A stretch of 64,000 bases of DNA from Linum tenue (Eukaryota > Streptophyta > Magnoliopsida > Malpighiales > Linaceae). The notes below the pieces were generated by a model. That model had not been told where the DNA came from, did not search any database, and worked only from the letters and a program-made list of their open reading frames with translations. The first letter of the stretch is position 1, and each line of letters opens with the position of its first letter. The stretch covers positions 25,127,811 to 25,191,810 of the forward strand of contig CAMGYJ010000003.1 of assembly GCA_946122785.1 (NCBI GenBank), in the 5' to 3' direction. The position numbers and the translations under genes are program-made. This document shows, piece by piece, positions 1 to 11,559 of this stretch.

Positions 1-269
1 AGAGGTGGGCATGTAACAAATGTGATTGATCGGATTTGATTTATGAATTGGTGGATTTATGCATTGTATCAAATTGATTGATGGATTGAAATCGTTACAG
101 AAGGTTTTAATGCTATGCCGAGAACTAGTTGATCCCAACAACTCGAGTTGTTGGGAGAGGTCCAATTGTGGATCATATGTCATTGACTAACATATGGATC
201 CAAGTGACATCTAAACATTAGACCACGATATATTTTGAAAAATTTAGATACTAAAATGTCATGATAATT

Positions 270-617
270 TTTTTTTTGTAAATACTATTTATTAGCCAAA
301 TCTTTTCCGCATTCTTGGTTATTAGTCAAGCCTATTGAATCACTAATAATTAGCTAAATATTTTGTAATGCATCAAAATATTAGCCTTTTTTGTAGTATC
401 GTAATAATTTTGTACCTCTTTTCTTAGTAAAAATTCTAAAGTTTTGGAATGTTGACCTCCATGTGTCTCTTTCAAGTCAGTACCATGTTGGCAAGTCAAT
501 ATTACTAACAAAATTGATAACTGAAAGTTTAATATTTGACTAAAAATTAGTAACTCTATAGGTTTGGCTAATAAAAAATGTGGGAAAGGTTTTGCTAAAA
601 ATTAGTATCTACTCAAA
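270..617 (+). repeat. Degraded copy of a MITE-like repeat
   Basis: AT-rich stretch sharing many blocks, in order, with the structurally defined MITE at 48903-49214. Examples are a 'tgcatcaaaatattag' block, a 'gtcaatattactaac' block and a 'ggctaataa' block near the end. No clean inverted ends or target duplication remain here, so the boundaries are approximate. Confidence 0.5.
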
Positions 618-1289
618 AATTTTATGTCCCAAAATATAATTTTTCAATAATATTTTTAGTAAAAAAAAAAAAAGCTTCATATGAATAAAAAGCCTATAAT
701 TGAGGGTTTATGTCGATTGTGTCACTATGTTTTGTATATTAAAGTTGTATGCCAAAGTTTAGAAATCAACCTTATACAATTTACTTACTAAATAAATTTC
801 TCGAGAACTCGAATTATCATAATGAAACAAATCTTTACACTTATGAAGTAATCAATCATATGAGTTTTCTCCTACTTCACTAGCTCCACATTTGACATTT
901 GTCATGTGCAGAAGATTGCTTAATGCCGATTAGAGTTGGAAATTGTCAGTAGTCCAATCCCACAATTGCCGACACTGTCAGTTCTTGTATTAACTAATCA
1001 ACAACTATTTTCAGCCTTTTCAGGTCAACTGATGATGATTAGGACTTCAATAACTACTCTCTTTGGACATTGAAATCTTGAACTCTCGACGAGAGAGTCT
1101 TTTTTGTCTATGGTATAAGTAAATTTATGATACCTTTTCGACAAGAGTAAAATTCATGAATGACCTTTTTAACCCTTTGCAGCGTGACAGCCATAGTGAT
1201 ATGATCCCAAATGGTCCATTGTACACGTTTAAATTACTTTACGAAGAAGCTATCGAAGTTGGGAAGAAGAAAGGCAGAATTTGGCCAAG
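618..1289. other. AT-rich stretch without recognisable gene
   Basis: Only short open frames with no family resemblance are seen. The small frames beginning near 1156 run into the LTR that starts at about 1290 and are not conserved in its sister copy, so they are not called as genes. Confidence 0.5.
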
Positions 1290-2152
1290 TCAAAATCCGT
1301 GTTCAGGGTACATACTTTGGAGGCATGGTTCTCTCAATTGGTTTGGTGGAAATTCCAGTTCAAGGGCTTGTTTTACAGACAAATTGCCATGTTTCCAATG
1401 GTATGCTTTGTGGATCCAGAAGATGTGATTAAGGTTGTTTTCCAAGGCCTCAAAGTTGCTACCTCAAAACTGGAAAACTGCCAGAAAATGACTTAAGGCA
1501 GAAAACTGTTTTATGAAGCCTACTTTGGAGCTTAATTCGAGGAGTATGTATCTGATTCAAGTCCAAAGGCTTCCACAACATGAAACTAGGTATGTTTATC
1601 TACCAAGAGAAGGAATCAGATGAAGAATTGGAGTTCGGGAAGGCCTCGAACGAAGGGCGCGAAGTTAGTACGAAAGCTGCCTTTTGACTGTTTTGCTGGC
1701 AGCTTACTTGTGCGCCAAGAAAGGAAGTTTATGGCCGAATTTTGAGTCCTTTTTAGAGTTTGTTTTTTACCATAATTGTTTCCTAGTTCTATTAGGTTTG
1801 TATTAGGTTTTCTTGGCTATAAATAACCTTCTATTTACGTTGTAAAAACTTAGACTTTGATTAATCGAATTGAGAACCTTTTGGTTTTTGTGCAAGTTGC
1901 GACTTGTGTTGAGTTTGGTGGATTCCAAGCTCGTGAGCGCTTGTATTGATTGAATAGTCACCTCAATCGTGGTCGGGCATCTACCTTTTATACCAATCGA
2001 GCGTTCCCCAGGTGTGGAATCGTCCTTTTGGTTCCGTTTTATCCAAGTTCGTATTAAGAACGCGTTGTTCTTGATTCGAGCTCAATAGATTCTTCGATTG
2101 AGTCGTTTGGTGCGTGACTTTGATAAACATACACCCCCAGGGGCGTATTACA
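1290..2152 (+). mobile_element. Solo or remnant LTR, family A (gypsy type)
   Basis: The whole stretch matches, in reverse complement, the LTR at 19791-20629. There that LTR abuts an initiator-Met primer site and a gypsy protease remnant. Shared landmarks are the 'cctcaaagttgc' block, the 'ggcagctta(c)ttgtgcg' block, a run of 'tattaggtttgtattagg' type, and the terminal 'acacccccaggggcg' block. No primer site or coding region follows, so this is a solo LTR or truncated element. Small open frames inside it are incidental. Confidence 0.75.
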
Positions 2153-2599
2153 TAGGACAAATTCCGACCGTAAGATTAAGCAGTGTAATGAATTCCTCAT
2201 GTTCGGCATGGATGAAATCTCTAACGTATCTTCTACCCATCAGTTACATAGCAACAACTTCACCTGCAAAATAAACAAATATATTATCCCATGTTAGCCT
2301 TGCCCAAGTAGTTAGAGAAAAAGGTCAAGCAAGCTAATAAACCCCAGATAAAATATCAAACACAATAGTAAGAAGTTGGCCTGCAAATTTTTAAGAGTAA
2401 TAGATTATAAAAAAGAGAAGCCAATTATACTTGACTATTGGCCTGCAAAAACTTTAACTCCTTGCGTTATTGGTTTAAGAGATAAAATCCAATTAATCTG
2501 GATGATACTAGAAGAAGAGAAGCTAAACTTTTCACCAGACCGTGACAATTTCCAGCTGATCGTGATTTTGGTTTGAAGTTGATGTATGTGACATATTCT
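2153..2599. other. Stretch without recognisable gene
   Basis: Mixed sequence between two LTR fragments. One short frame (2376-2576) has no recognisable similarity. Nothing else is supported. Confidence 0.4.
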
Positions 2600-3240
2600 A
2601 TGTTTGATTGATGAATTTATCTATTTGATGGATGTTTTCATGGATTGCATGATTTTGGAATCCACTTCATGTCAATTGAGCTATTGACCTAGGAGGGAGA
2701 TAATCCTTTAGAGCCCATTATTGGCGTTTCGGGTCACTCCTATCATATATCGTTTGTGTAATCCCCGAGGGAGCTGATTCGAAAAATATTCTAACGATAT
2801 ATGAATCCCTAGGTTGAATAGAGCACCTTCCTATCCATCACTTTTTCGTTCCGGGTAAATCCAGAGTGAGTTTATCTCAAAACGGTAGGGTAGTGAGTCG
2901 ATTGAGCTAGGATAGTACTCAACATCGATCCAAATGATAGAACTAGGGGGATTCAAGCTAAGAGAGCTCCACCACTTATAATTAGTTAGAGGGGTAGTGG
3001 TTAGGTTATTGTAGATAGGTTTGTTTCTTAATCACTATTCTAGGTTGGCTAGATAACGAAACTACAAACCAAAGTAAGGTACACCTAGGAGACCTGTGGT
3101 TTGATATTTTAATTGCTTCTTAGTTGCTCACCCTATGCCACACGCGGTCGTTGGTTATGCTTGGCCATCGATTGAGATGTGTAGTTAGAGTCGAGCCAGG
3201 AAGCATACTCTAGCAACACCTAAACGTTTCACTATGTTTC
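2600..3240 (+). mobile_element. Degraded LTR fragment, family B
   Basis: Distant but ordered similarity to the second half of the 12-17 kb element's LTR: a 'gctagataa(t/c)ga' block, an 'agacc(c/t)gtgg' block and a 'ttggttacacttggccat'-like block. It is strongly diverged, with no partner LTR, so it is an old remnant. Confidence 0.45.
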
Positions 3241-3411
3241 CTGTCATTTAAACAATAACAAGAAGAAAAGAGCAACCACACATATGTGATCGTTCGTCAG
3301 TATCTCATACCCAACCGACTTTATTTTATCCTTACTTCATATCCTTTGATAACGATGTTCCACTCATTGAGCACTGCTTCGATGTCATCCAATTGAAGAT
3401 ATATTGCATTT

Positions 3412-3729
3412 ATATTTACCAATGTTTGAATTAAGGATGTTCAGCAATGAGACGGTGCATAACTTATTCATACACTAAACGTGGAAATAACCAAGTATTA
3501 AGAATGTTCATCAATGAGTTGAATATCACAACAGAGAAAATCCTCATGTATCTTGATGAAAACTTTCGTTATATTTACCAATGTTTGAATTAAGGATGTT
3601 CAGCAATGAGACGGTGCATAACTTATTCATACACTAAACGTGGAAATAACCAAGTATTAAGAATGTTCATCAATGAGTTGAATATCACAACAGAGAAAAT
3701 CCTCATGTATCTTGATGAAAACTTTCGTT
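3412..3729 (+). repeat. Perfect tandem duplication, 159-bp unit
   Basis: Positions 3412-3570 and 3571-3729 read identically by eye. The unit starts 'atatttaccaatg' and ends 'aactttcgtt'. A small open frame (3606-3812) spans part of the second unit but resembles nothing known. The lack of differences indicates a recent event within otherwise decayed LTR-like sequence. Confidence 0.85.
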
Positions 3730-3819
3730 ATGTGGATGCTATAAATACATTGAGAAACCCTAGATTTGTATTCGAGGAAGAGTTGTATGAACTTGAATTC
3801 ATGATTGATTGACGTTTTA

Positions 3820-4423
3820 TATTCAGTTGAGGAATTGATTCAGAATTACTTGAGTCCTGATCAAACTTCTTTTGTGATTCCTGCTTTAACCTAGAACGAT
3901 AGTCTCTTCATAGGTTAATAGAGCCACCTTAATTGGAAATAGTGAATAGCTTTCCTTAGTTGAGAAATTTATTCACTGATTCGTACTGGAATTAAAGCCA
4001 CTAGAGGAAGTTTGGTGTGTTATTGCCTTGGTTAGTTTATACTGGTGGAGCTTAGTCGCCCGTCGTGTATTCGAACTAAGAGGGTCTGGATTACTTTAGT
4101 CAAGATTTCAGACTTGTCAAGAACTTTCCTCGATTTATCTATCAATCTGAGTAAATTGGAAACGTATAACCGAACTAGCTGCACACTAGGGGAAACCATA
4201 CCTGGATGACCTTTAGCACCTGAAAATAACCAGAACATTACTTGCTTTTCATTTCTCTTGCTTTGAAATCACTTCACTCACTTAGTCCAGCTAGATAATA
4301 GAAGTTCACGGATTAGGCAATAGATCTAGAGCCCGGATCGATAATTTAAACTAAACCACTATTCTGCATTTCCATTCTGCGATTATACTTGGTTGCATTT
4401 TGGTGTTGTGTCGTAGTGAGTCA
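3820..4423 (+). mobile_element. LTR 3' portion, family B
   Basis: Ordered similarity to 12850-13404, the 5' LTR of the intact element. Shared features include 'tgctttaacct', 'gactagtcgcc'-like and 'attc...gagagg' blocks and a final 'ggtgttgtg(t)...agtgagtca' block ending at 4423. The primer site that follows this end in the intact element is absent; an integrase tail begins about 20 bases later. Confidence 0.6.
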
Positions 4424-4443
4424 ACAAGCGTCGGAGATCCAAA

Positions 4444-4965
4444 GTTTTTGTAGAAGGGGATGATGTAATGGTGTTCATGCATAAGGAGAGATTCCTAGTT
4501 GGAACTTACATGAAGTTGAAGTCTCGCAAGTACGAGCCTTTCAAGGTACTAAAGAAGATCAATGGCAACGCTTATGTGATCGACTTGCCGGAATCCATGA
4601 ACATATCTAGTACCTTTAATGTGGTTGATATTTATGAGTTCCATAAGGATGTTGACCTTTATCCCGGTATGAACTCGGGATCGAGTTCTTTAGAGGTGTG
4701 GGAGAGAGATGCATTGAGGCTTGTAGGTTTGATGACTGAAGACGCGACAGTGGCAAAGGATGATGGCGTTCGGAGTTTCTCACTGCCGTGCCTCACGGTT
4801 ACGACTTCTGCCCGTGAGACCAGTGAAGCGGGTGTTCGGAGGACAGTGAATCTCACAGCCTCATCTCACTGCCGTGAGATCAGGACTGGGTTTGCCGGAC
4901 ATCACAAGGATTCTTTTAATAAACATTATTATTATTATTTATTATTGTACTTTCGGTTTCCCTAG
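4444..4965 (+). pseudogene. Ty3/gypsy integrase C-terminal fragment
   Basis: An open frame running from about 4444 through the ATG at 4468 encodes the tail of a gypsy polyprotein. The first about 60 residues match the integrase C-terminal region (GPY/F-like module) of plant gypsy elements: MVFMHKERF, then [18 protein letters not shown], then [18 protein letters not shown]. The usual G of the GPF motif is E. The upstream catalytic core, RT and protease are missing. The downstream residues are acidic, low in similarity and probably represent the polyprotein tail and 3' untranslated DNA. It directly follows an unrelated LTR end at 4423, so it is a rearranged remnant and not a functional gene. 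Confidence 0.75.
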
Positions 4966-5228
4966 TATTAATTTAAAGGAGTTTTAGCCGCTAGGTTTGA
5001 TTATTCTTTTGTTGAACATACCATAGGTCCTATCATAAGAAGAATGCTAATAGCTCTACCATTATACCTGATTGAACTCAGGCCGAACCCGCCCGATTGC
5101 AAGCACAAATCCCACGACCTCAACTTGTCTATGAGAAATCCTAGTGATATGAGAATTAATCGTGAAAGTCATCATTGAGGCCCTATTATTATGCTTGGAG
5201 ACATTGGTACTTTTAGGTAGAATTTGAA

Positions 5229-5500
5229 TTTGTACCATACATTAAAGATACAAGTTGAGTTAGTGTCAAAATGATTTTGTACTAAAAGATATAGGTACAA
5301 CTGTACAAGTTGAATTTGAATCATAACGTTAAAAATACAAGTTCAGTTTATATCATAATTTTTTTTCAAGAAAAGGTTAGCTACATGTTGAATTTGTATT
5401 ATATCTTTAAAAATATAAGTTCAACTTCTTGTACTAAAAGATATAGGTATAATATATTTTTTTATCCTAAAATATAGACCAGTTTGTATCATAATTTTTT
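5229..5500 (+). repeat. Degenerate tandem repeat, three units of about 80-110 bp
   Basis: Three imperfect units each contain 'gaatttg(t/a)...', 'ttaaa(g/a)ata(c/t)aagtt' and 'actaaaagatatagg' or 'tatcataatttttttt' blocks. AT-rich and non-coding. Confidence 0.5.
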
Positions 5501-5899
5501 TTCCAAATAAAAGCGCCCATACTGCCAACTATTGTAAAAGTCATCCAAAGTAAGGAGAAGATTAGGCCTAGTTTGTTCTTTGAAGAACAAATTTTTAGAA
5601 ACCTCTCGTTCACCTAGACCCCGTTTAATTCACAAGACTGTTCTTTTTCCTTTTCCATTGCATGTCCTCTATGTTGCAATGAAACACTTCTGAAGATTTT
5701 TTTATCTTACTTTATATTTGAACATCCTAACATTACTTTATCGAGGTTCTTGGCCGGAACCTTCTCAATCCTCATTTTCTTGCTCTATGCGCAATTCACG
5801 GAAAGAGATTTGGGTCAATTTCTCTATGCGTAGATAGAAAAGCAACTCTCTGTGCATTGATAGAAAAGCGACCCCTTTTATAGGTCTTTACTTTTATGA

Positions 5900-6105
5900 G
5901 GTTAAATTACACATTTGATCACTCAAATTATACAAATCTTTCACGTTTGCCAACCAAATTACTTTTCTTTCTTATTCGTCACTAACTTTATGATTCGTTT
6001 CACAATTACTCACCGGCCGTTACACTCTGTTAAATTTGTCCTCCGTGGTGTCAACTATAAAGTTTGACCATTAAGTAAATGACGTGGAAATTAAAAAAAA
6101 AAATA
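5900..6105 (+). repeat. Left terminal inverted repeat of the Pack-MULE
   Basis: Matches the reverse complement of 7305-7519 with scattered substitutions. Conserved blocks include 'caaatctttcacgtttgcca', 'ttacttttctttcttattc' and 'gacgtggaaattaaaaaa'. Confidence 0.85.
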
Positions 6106-6269
6106 TTTTCCACCTCATCATTAAATCACATTCATTATTTTTCCACTTCATCATTTCCGATTCTCTCTCGACTTTGTTTCTGTCTCTACCAGACTTCCAC
6201 CAAACGGTTTACTCACTCTCTCCTCTCTCCAACATTGTCATTTCATCTCTTCCCCCTTTACCGATTTTG

Positions 6270-7173
6270 CATGCCGCAACTGCTCTGCCCCATTGATTAT
6301 GTCCCTCTCTCTGTATATATCTCCGGCTCTCCACCGCAGCAGAAGATGGCGAGGGCGATCAAGTCAGACTGTCGGAGGTCAGTGGTCTGTCGACGTTCAA
6401 CAACAACAACAACATTCAGATTCCGGCGTCGACGAAGAGGTCGAGGGATTGTATGACAAAAAACGAAAATCCTCTGTTCTTGTCTTATCAAGTGCCTCGT
6501 CAGCCGAACAACAATAACAAAGCCACCGGTGGCGGCGGGGGGTGGCGGTGCTCCATTCTCGTTTCTCGACCACAATTTCTCCCTCCAGATCTCATAGTAG
6601 CAACTCGACGTCGACCGCCTGATTTCTCACCATGTAAGTTCTCGCTCGCTGGAGTAACAGAGTCTGGCTCGATTTGATTTTCCCCCCAATTTAATTGGTG
6701 ACTGATTGTGTTGATTTGTTTTTGGTTATAATGGACGGAGAAAGTGAGGGCGAAATTTGAAGACAAAAGGAAGAGGCAAGCGAGGAGGATCATCCAAGTC
6801 ATAGAGGAAGGAATGTCGAAGAGGCTTAGGGCGAAAGAAGACGAGATAGACAAGATCGGGAAACTGAATTGGGTGCTGAAAGAGCAAGTGACGCATTGTA
6901 TCGAGAACCAAATATGGCAAGATTTGGCACAGAGCAACGAGGCGACGGCCAATACCCTCTGTTCCAATGTGTAACAAGTCCTTGCCGTGAAAGAAGACCA
7001 GCAGCGCCACCACCACCAGTCGCTGAACGACACGACAACCCTCGATCAGTCCTACTTTCGAAAGCAACGATGATTGCGAATGATACAACAACGGTGGCGG
7101 AAACTGGTTGGTCTGCAGGAAGGAAGAGGATGTGGCACCGGAGAGCAGTACTAGCAGAGCAGTAGGATGTGTC
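6270..7173 (+). pseudogene. Captured BOI-type RING E3 ligase gene fragment
   Basis: Resembles the BOI/BRG (SBP1-like) plant ubiquitin-ligase family. Exon 1 (about 6270-6633) shows a poly-Asn stretch, then KRSRDCMTKNENPLFLSYQV and, after a frame change and two stops, QLDVDRLISHH. A GT-AG intron follows (6634-6740, donor gtaagt). Exon 2 (from 6741) reads KVRAKFEDKRKRQARRIIQV, then EEGMSKRLRAKEDEIDKIGK, then the WRD-like segment ENQIWQDLAQSNEATANTL. A stop replaces the next few residues, the frame continues as QVLAVKE, and after another shift it reaches the start of the RING (RMCRNC) and ends. The zinc-binding RING is therefore missing and no active ligase can be made. The preserved intron means DNA-level capture, not retroposition. 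It lies wholly inside the Pack-MULE. Confidence 0.85.
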
Positions 7174-7304
7174 GGAATTGTGCGCGTTAATTTTTACTGC
7201 TCTTTTATAGAACCTCGTCATTTTCACTTTATTAATTGTTATTATATAATACAGATGATAAACCAGATAAAGAAAGTAAGTGAAATGATGAGCTGGAAAA
7301 ATAA

Positions 7305-7519
7305 ATTATTATTTTTTATTTTTTTAATTTCCACGTCATCTAGTTAACAGTCAAATTTTATAGTTGACTGCCATGTAGGACAAATTTAACGAAGTGTAAC
7401 GATCGGTGATTAACTATGAAACGATTAATAAAGTTAGAGGTGAATAAGAAAGAAAAGTAATTCGGGTGGCAAACGTGAAAGATTTGTATACTTTGAGTGA
7501 CCAAATGTGTAATTTAGCC
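7305..7519 (-). repeat. Right terminal inverted repeat of the Pack-MULE
   Basis: Inverted copy of 5900-6105. The outer 20 bases differ at only a few positions. It ends immediately before the 9-bp target duplication. Confidence 0.85.
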
Positions 7520-7528
7520 CTTTTATGG

Positions 7529-8226
7529 GCCTTTAATATAATATACATATATATGTTTATTATTCCCAGTTCCAGGAAGGATACAGAATCATTATTTTGA
7601 TTGTTTGATACATATATTGTAATGACTGATTGGTATACTACAGAAATATATAATACTCAATTTGATATGACCGTTAGATCTCCTTTTCTGAGTTCTGACC
7701 AATCTCAACGGTCCATTAATATTTTTTATTAAATTGAACTTCGGGTTTGAGTTTAGAGAATCGGGGTACGGGGTTTATCCATTAGAGGTTAGGGTATAGT
7801 ATCATATCCCAAACTCGATTTAATTCATGGTCTAGATAGAGATATCTCACCATCAGTATATGAAGTATAGTATACTCCATGAGTACACCAGTTTGACCCA
7901 TACATATGATATATTTTTAGTACATTCTCTTTCTTAATAAAAGATAGTATATTATTATGAATAGAGAATACAATTTTTTGATTCTATTGTAACCCAGATT
8001 TTACTAATTTACCCAAGATCAAGTTTCATTATGAAAAAAAGGTTTAGATTCTAAGATACATAATAGAAGTGTTGGTCTTAGAGAAAAGATTATATAAAGG
8101 TTGTAAAATTTATGCCTTATAATTATTTGTAGATTCGAATATTTCGAGGCGTATGATTGATTTACTATTTTGTTTAAGGCGATTAAGTATTTGTCCATAT
8201 AAATCAACAAACTAGAAGACAGAGCA
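7529..8226. other. AT-rich stretch without recognisable gene
   Basis: No credible coding frame, repeat structure or RNA gene seen. Short minus-strand frames are AT-rich and featureless. Confidence 0.4.
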
Positions 8227-8895
8227 ATGGCGACTGTGGAATATAGAACTGGTGTTAATGGAGAACACCACAACCAAGAAAAATCTTCAACAACATGCCT
8301 TTGTATTGATGAGATTAAAGCGTTTCTAGACTGTCGTTACATCACATTAGGTGAGACTTGTTGGAGACTTTCTAAGTTTGATGTTAGCAGTAATTCACCT
8401 TCTGTGTTGCGTATGTCATGTCATTTTCCTGGGGTGAAAAAGAAGTTACAAAGGAGAAAATTTTTTGTAAAACCTATTGAAAAAGATGTAACATCAATGC
8501 AATTGCCATGAATAAAAATAAATGCTCATTCTTCTGAGCACGAAAATATACCTTTGTGGAGTTTTCATAGTATTTTGTTTGGAATCGTAGTTGAAAAGGT
8601 GGCAGTTGAGGAATAGCAAGGTTTGTATTGGAAGATTGTATTACCGTCCTCCATTAGGCAAAGAAAGATTTTATCTTCGCATGTTGCTACATTTAGTCAG
8701 AGGTTGTCGTTCTTATAAAGAATTTAGAACAGTTAATGGTGTTGTCCATGATTCCTTCCAAAAGCATGTTATGCTCTTCGGTTATTGGCAGATGATGATG
8801 AGTGGAGTGACTATTTGAAAGAAGTTGCCTTCTAGGGTTCTGGATATAAAGTAAGGAATTTGTTTGTCACAAGTGTCAGATGTGCAATCTTAGTG
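8227..8895 (+). pseudogene. Decayed Helitron helicase-like (RepHel) fragment
   Basis: Three frames together spell part of a plant Helitron Rep/helicase protein. The first (8227-8511) has IDEIKAFLDCRYITLGETCWRLS..., matching the conserved EIK-FLD-RY-(x)n-E--WR block of this family. The second (8591-8790) has GRLYYRPPLGKERFYLRMLL, then SYKEFRTVNGVVHDSF, matching the YxPP...FFLR-LL...RTVNG block upstream of the helicase. The third continues LADDDEWSDYLKEVAF with a stop in place of the usual Trp. Several frameshifts and stops show it is dead. Rep catalytic histidines and helicase Walker motifs are not present. No Helitron ends were identified around it. Confidence 0.8.
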
Positions 8896-9735
8896 GGAAA
8901 AGAATCGGGAATTATCGCCATCCGTTTTCTTAATCGGGTCCCTGAAATTTACAACATGGGCTATTATAGTTTACACAGATGAAATTTTTATGCAGGCATT
9001 TACCTCATGAAATAGTGCACAATGCAATTTTAATATACCAATTTCATAATGTGAGATGGTATTCCCACACGTTGGACTTCGACATTGATAGATTATTTGA
9101 TCTTTACAAACACAAAAAATAAAACGTCCAGTAATATTTGACAATGAGGAGTATAGAAGGGTTTTTTGATAAAAAAATTATGAAAAAAATTATACTCGAT
9201 ATTCTGTTAAAATGTCAAAAAATACTATGATATCATCTTTTGAATGGCTGAAGAACTTAAATAATTTAATTTCTTTTACGATACCAAATATTAAATATTT
9301 TCAAATACCTTCATTTTTAAACATATTATCACATAAACGCAAAGCTCACATAAAAATTACTACTGCTACTTACGCGAGTGGCAAATGAATCCGGCCAACC
9401 GACCAGGCCTGTGACTAGTTATGACATAATTATAGAATAAGTGAACAATTGGAAGAAGACTTGAATTCTATTATTGGATGTTGACATTTTGTACTGATTT
9501 ATACAATGAGTGACGTGCTCTTGAGCTAAACGGAAAGGGTAAGAATAAAGGGAGGTAAGTGCAACAGAAAGAGAAGAGTGGAGGAGATAGAATCGAATGA
9601 GCTAACTCCTAATAATAATTAACTTAGATTTGTTTCAAAATTAAGGAAAATATTGAACTTAGAAGTAACATCAAAATTTAATAAATGCAGGCAGAAAACT
9701 TCAAAACTAGAAATTTCGAATAGCAAAAATTACGG
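8896..9735. other. AT-rich stretch without recognisable gene
   Basis: Continues the Helitron remnant's 3' side for an unknown distance. No coding similarity is seen beyond 8895. Confidence 0.35.
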
Positions 9736-10092
9736 GGGTCGTTTGGATGAGGAAATTTGTAAATGAAGGATTTGGGTTAAAATTCCTCAATTAATTTGAC
9801 CCAAATAACTTGTTTGTAAATGAATGAGGAATTTTAATAAGAAAATTAAAATTACATAGAAAATTTTAATAAGAAGGTATGAGGGTAGGTGATGGAAAAA
9901 ATAAAACAAGAACGAAAGATTTAGAAATAGCTGATCCTCATCAGTTATTTCAAAAACGCACATTTGAGAGTTTTTCAAATTTCTAATTGTAAAAACATTC
10001 ATATTTTCAAACGCATAATTGTTTTAAAATCCTACAAAATAAGAGATATTTTAAAATCTTTCACAAATCCCTCGCTACACTCTTATCAAAAC
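9736..10092. mobile_element. Possible MITE
   Basis: The left end reads 'gtcgtttggatgagg' and the right end, reverse-complemented, reads 'tcgttttgataagag', an imperfect inverted pair about 350 bp apart. The AT-rich, non-coding interior has short 'aaatgaatgaggaatttt' type repeats. No clear target duplication is seen, so the call is tentative. Confidence 0.35.
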
Positions 10093-10849
10093 GATTTCCT
10101 GAGATTCTTTAACCATAAATTGTTACTATAAATAAAGCTAATGTCATTTTGCTGTTGCCTAATCGTTCTACTGATATGTACATGTTGAAACAATTAATGG
10201 AATACACTTAACAAAACACTCAGCAAAGTAAGGGAGGGACAAAGCTGACTGTCTCATAAAGGAATCACAAAAATAAAAAAACACATCAAATAAATTTTAC
10301 TTGAACGGAAAGATATATAAGTTTTAAATTAGAATTAACTGTATCGTTTATAGCTGAAAAGTAAAACTGCAACCCCATTCAAATTTTCCTGCCCATAGAG
10401 TGATTTTAGGTGGCTGACCTGGCAGCCCATTTAGGCGGGCTTTTTATCTTCTTTCGTGGACTGAAACCATCCTCTGTTTCTCCGTTTTTTGGAATCGTAA
10501 CCGTCCTCTGAATGATACTAGCCATTTTCTAACCTCACCGACTCCATTTCATCCTCCAGTCACTGCCTCCCGCCCCTGATAACCATCCCACCAGTTCCTC
10601 GCCTCAACCAGTAGTACTCCTTCTGACCCCAATAAACCTTAAAAAGTTAACCTCGCCCTCTTCGTTTGGTTCTTGGTTGTAGTAAAAGCCCACCGTCGGA
10701 AGCCGCCGCCTTCTCCCAACACATCATCTTCCTTGACACAATCAATCTCACAGACCCCACTCCAATCCATCATCTACTGAAAGATGGGATACTGCGTCTC
10801 TTTCTGTGGTGAAAAACTTGCCACAAAATTATTCTATTGTGACAATCAT
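10093..10849. other. Stretch without recognisable gene
   Basis: The first part is AT-rich. 10380-10800 is more GC-rich and C-rich, like a plant 5' untranslated or captured gene fragment, but no frame resembles a known protein. Confidence 0.35.
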
Positions 10850-11464
10850 ATAGTCATAAAAGTATATTATAAGTGACGATCAAAATTCGTCACATATAGG
10901 CCAGGTAGCATATGTGACAATACAATTCGTCACGAATAGTAATTCAATGAAAACCGAACCAGGTCCCAGATCATATCTCAAATTTCAAAAAGAGTATTGT
11001 GACAGAATTATTGTCATGCATGACAATTATTTGTGACGACTAAAAATGTCATCGTTGTTGTTTTAATTTCTGCTCTAACTCGACACAAAAAGGATATTTA
11101 GTGACCATATCATTGTCACACAAATATTAGTAATTGTGACTAAGAAATTTGTCGCAATTGGGCAGTAATAGGTGACTATTTAGACTCGTAATAGATAAAA
11201 TTTAAAAGTTGCGAAGACTTGTAAAAACTATTGCTCATTTTCCTAAAATGAGTTGCAAAATTTTTAAATTTGTTGTCAAAAGTGGTGTTGCAAGAGGGGT
11301 AAGGATACAAAACCCATTTTATTTTGGTTTCAGAAAATGAAAAACCAATTGTCTATTGTTTTTGCAACTTCTACTATAAGCAAACCTAGTAAAAGTGTTG
11401 CAACTCTTTTAATACTTTACGCAACACATTTTAAGGGTTGCAAGAGATTATTTTTCCCGTAGTG
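10850..11464. mobile_element. CACTA transposon terminal region
   Basis: Ends in 'tttttcccgtagtg' at 11464, the inverse of a CACTACGGGAAAAA terminus. It is preceded by many short subterminal motifs: 'gtgac(g/a)' and 'cgtcac' in both orientations at 10860-11160, and 'ttgcaac/gttgcaa' at 11200-11450. Dense subterminal repeats of this kind are typical of CACTA elements. The opposite CACTA end was not found upstream, so the element is truncated or its start has decayed. Confidence 0.7.
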
Positions 11465-11559
11465 CAAAACAAAACTCTATAAGAAGTAAGGGAACAGTAA
11501 CACTACTTAACCTATATATGGCAAAGGGTAGGGTATACTGTATGCCTTTGTTCACACTT

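Larger units (their letters stand above)
5900..7519 (+). mobile_element. Pack-MULE (non-autonomous Mutator-like element with captured gene)
   Basis: About 200-bp terminal inverted repeats begin 'GG(T/C)TAAATTACACATTTG' at both ends (5900 inward and 7519 inward). Flanking 9-bp direct repeats at 5891-5899 and 7520-7528 differ at one base (cttttatga / cttttatgg), the target duplication length of Mutator-like elements. There is no transposase. The interior carries a fragment of a BOI-type RING ubiquitin-ligase gene with a preserved intron. Inferred: immobile by itself, mobilised in trans by an autonomous MULE. Confidence 0.85.

Noticed and set aside
1156..1496. Three overlapping 71-90-codon frames
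   Set aside because: They run into the family A LTR and are not kept in its other copy.
6500..7033. 177-codon minus-strand frame inside the Pack-MULE
   Set aside because: Antisense to the captured BOI-like exons, which explain the sequence much better.
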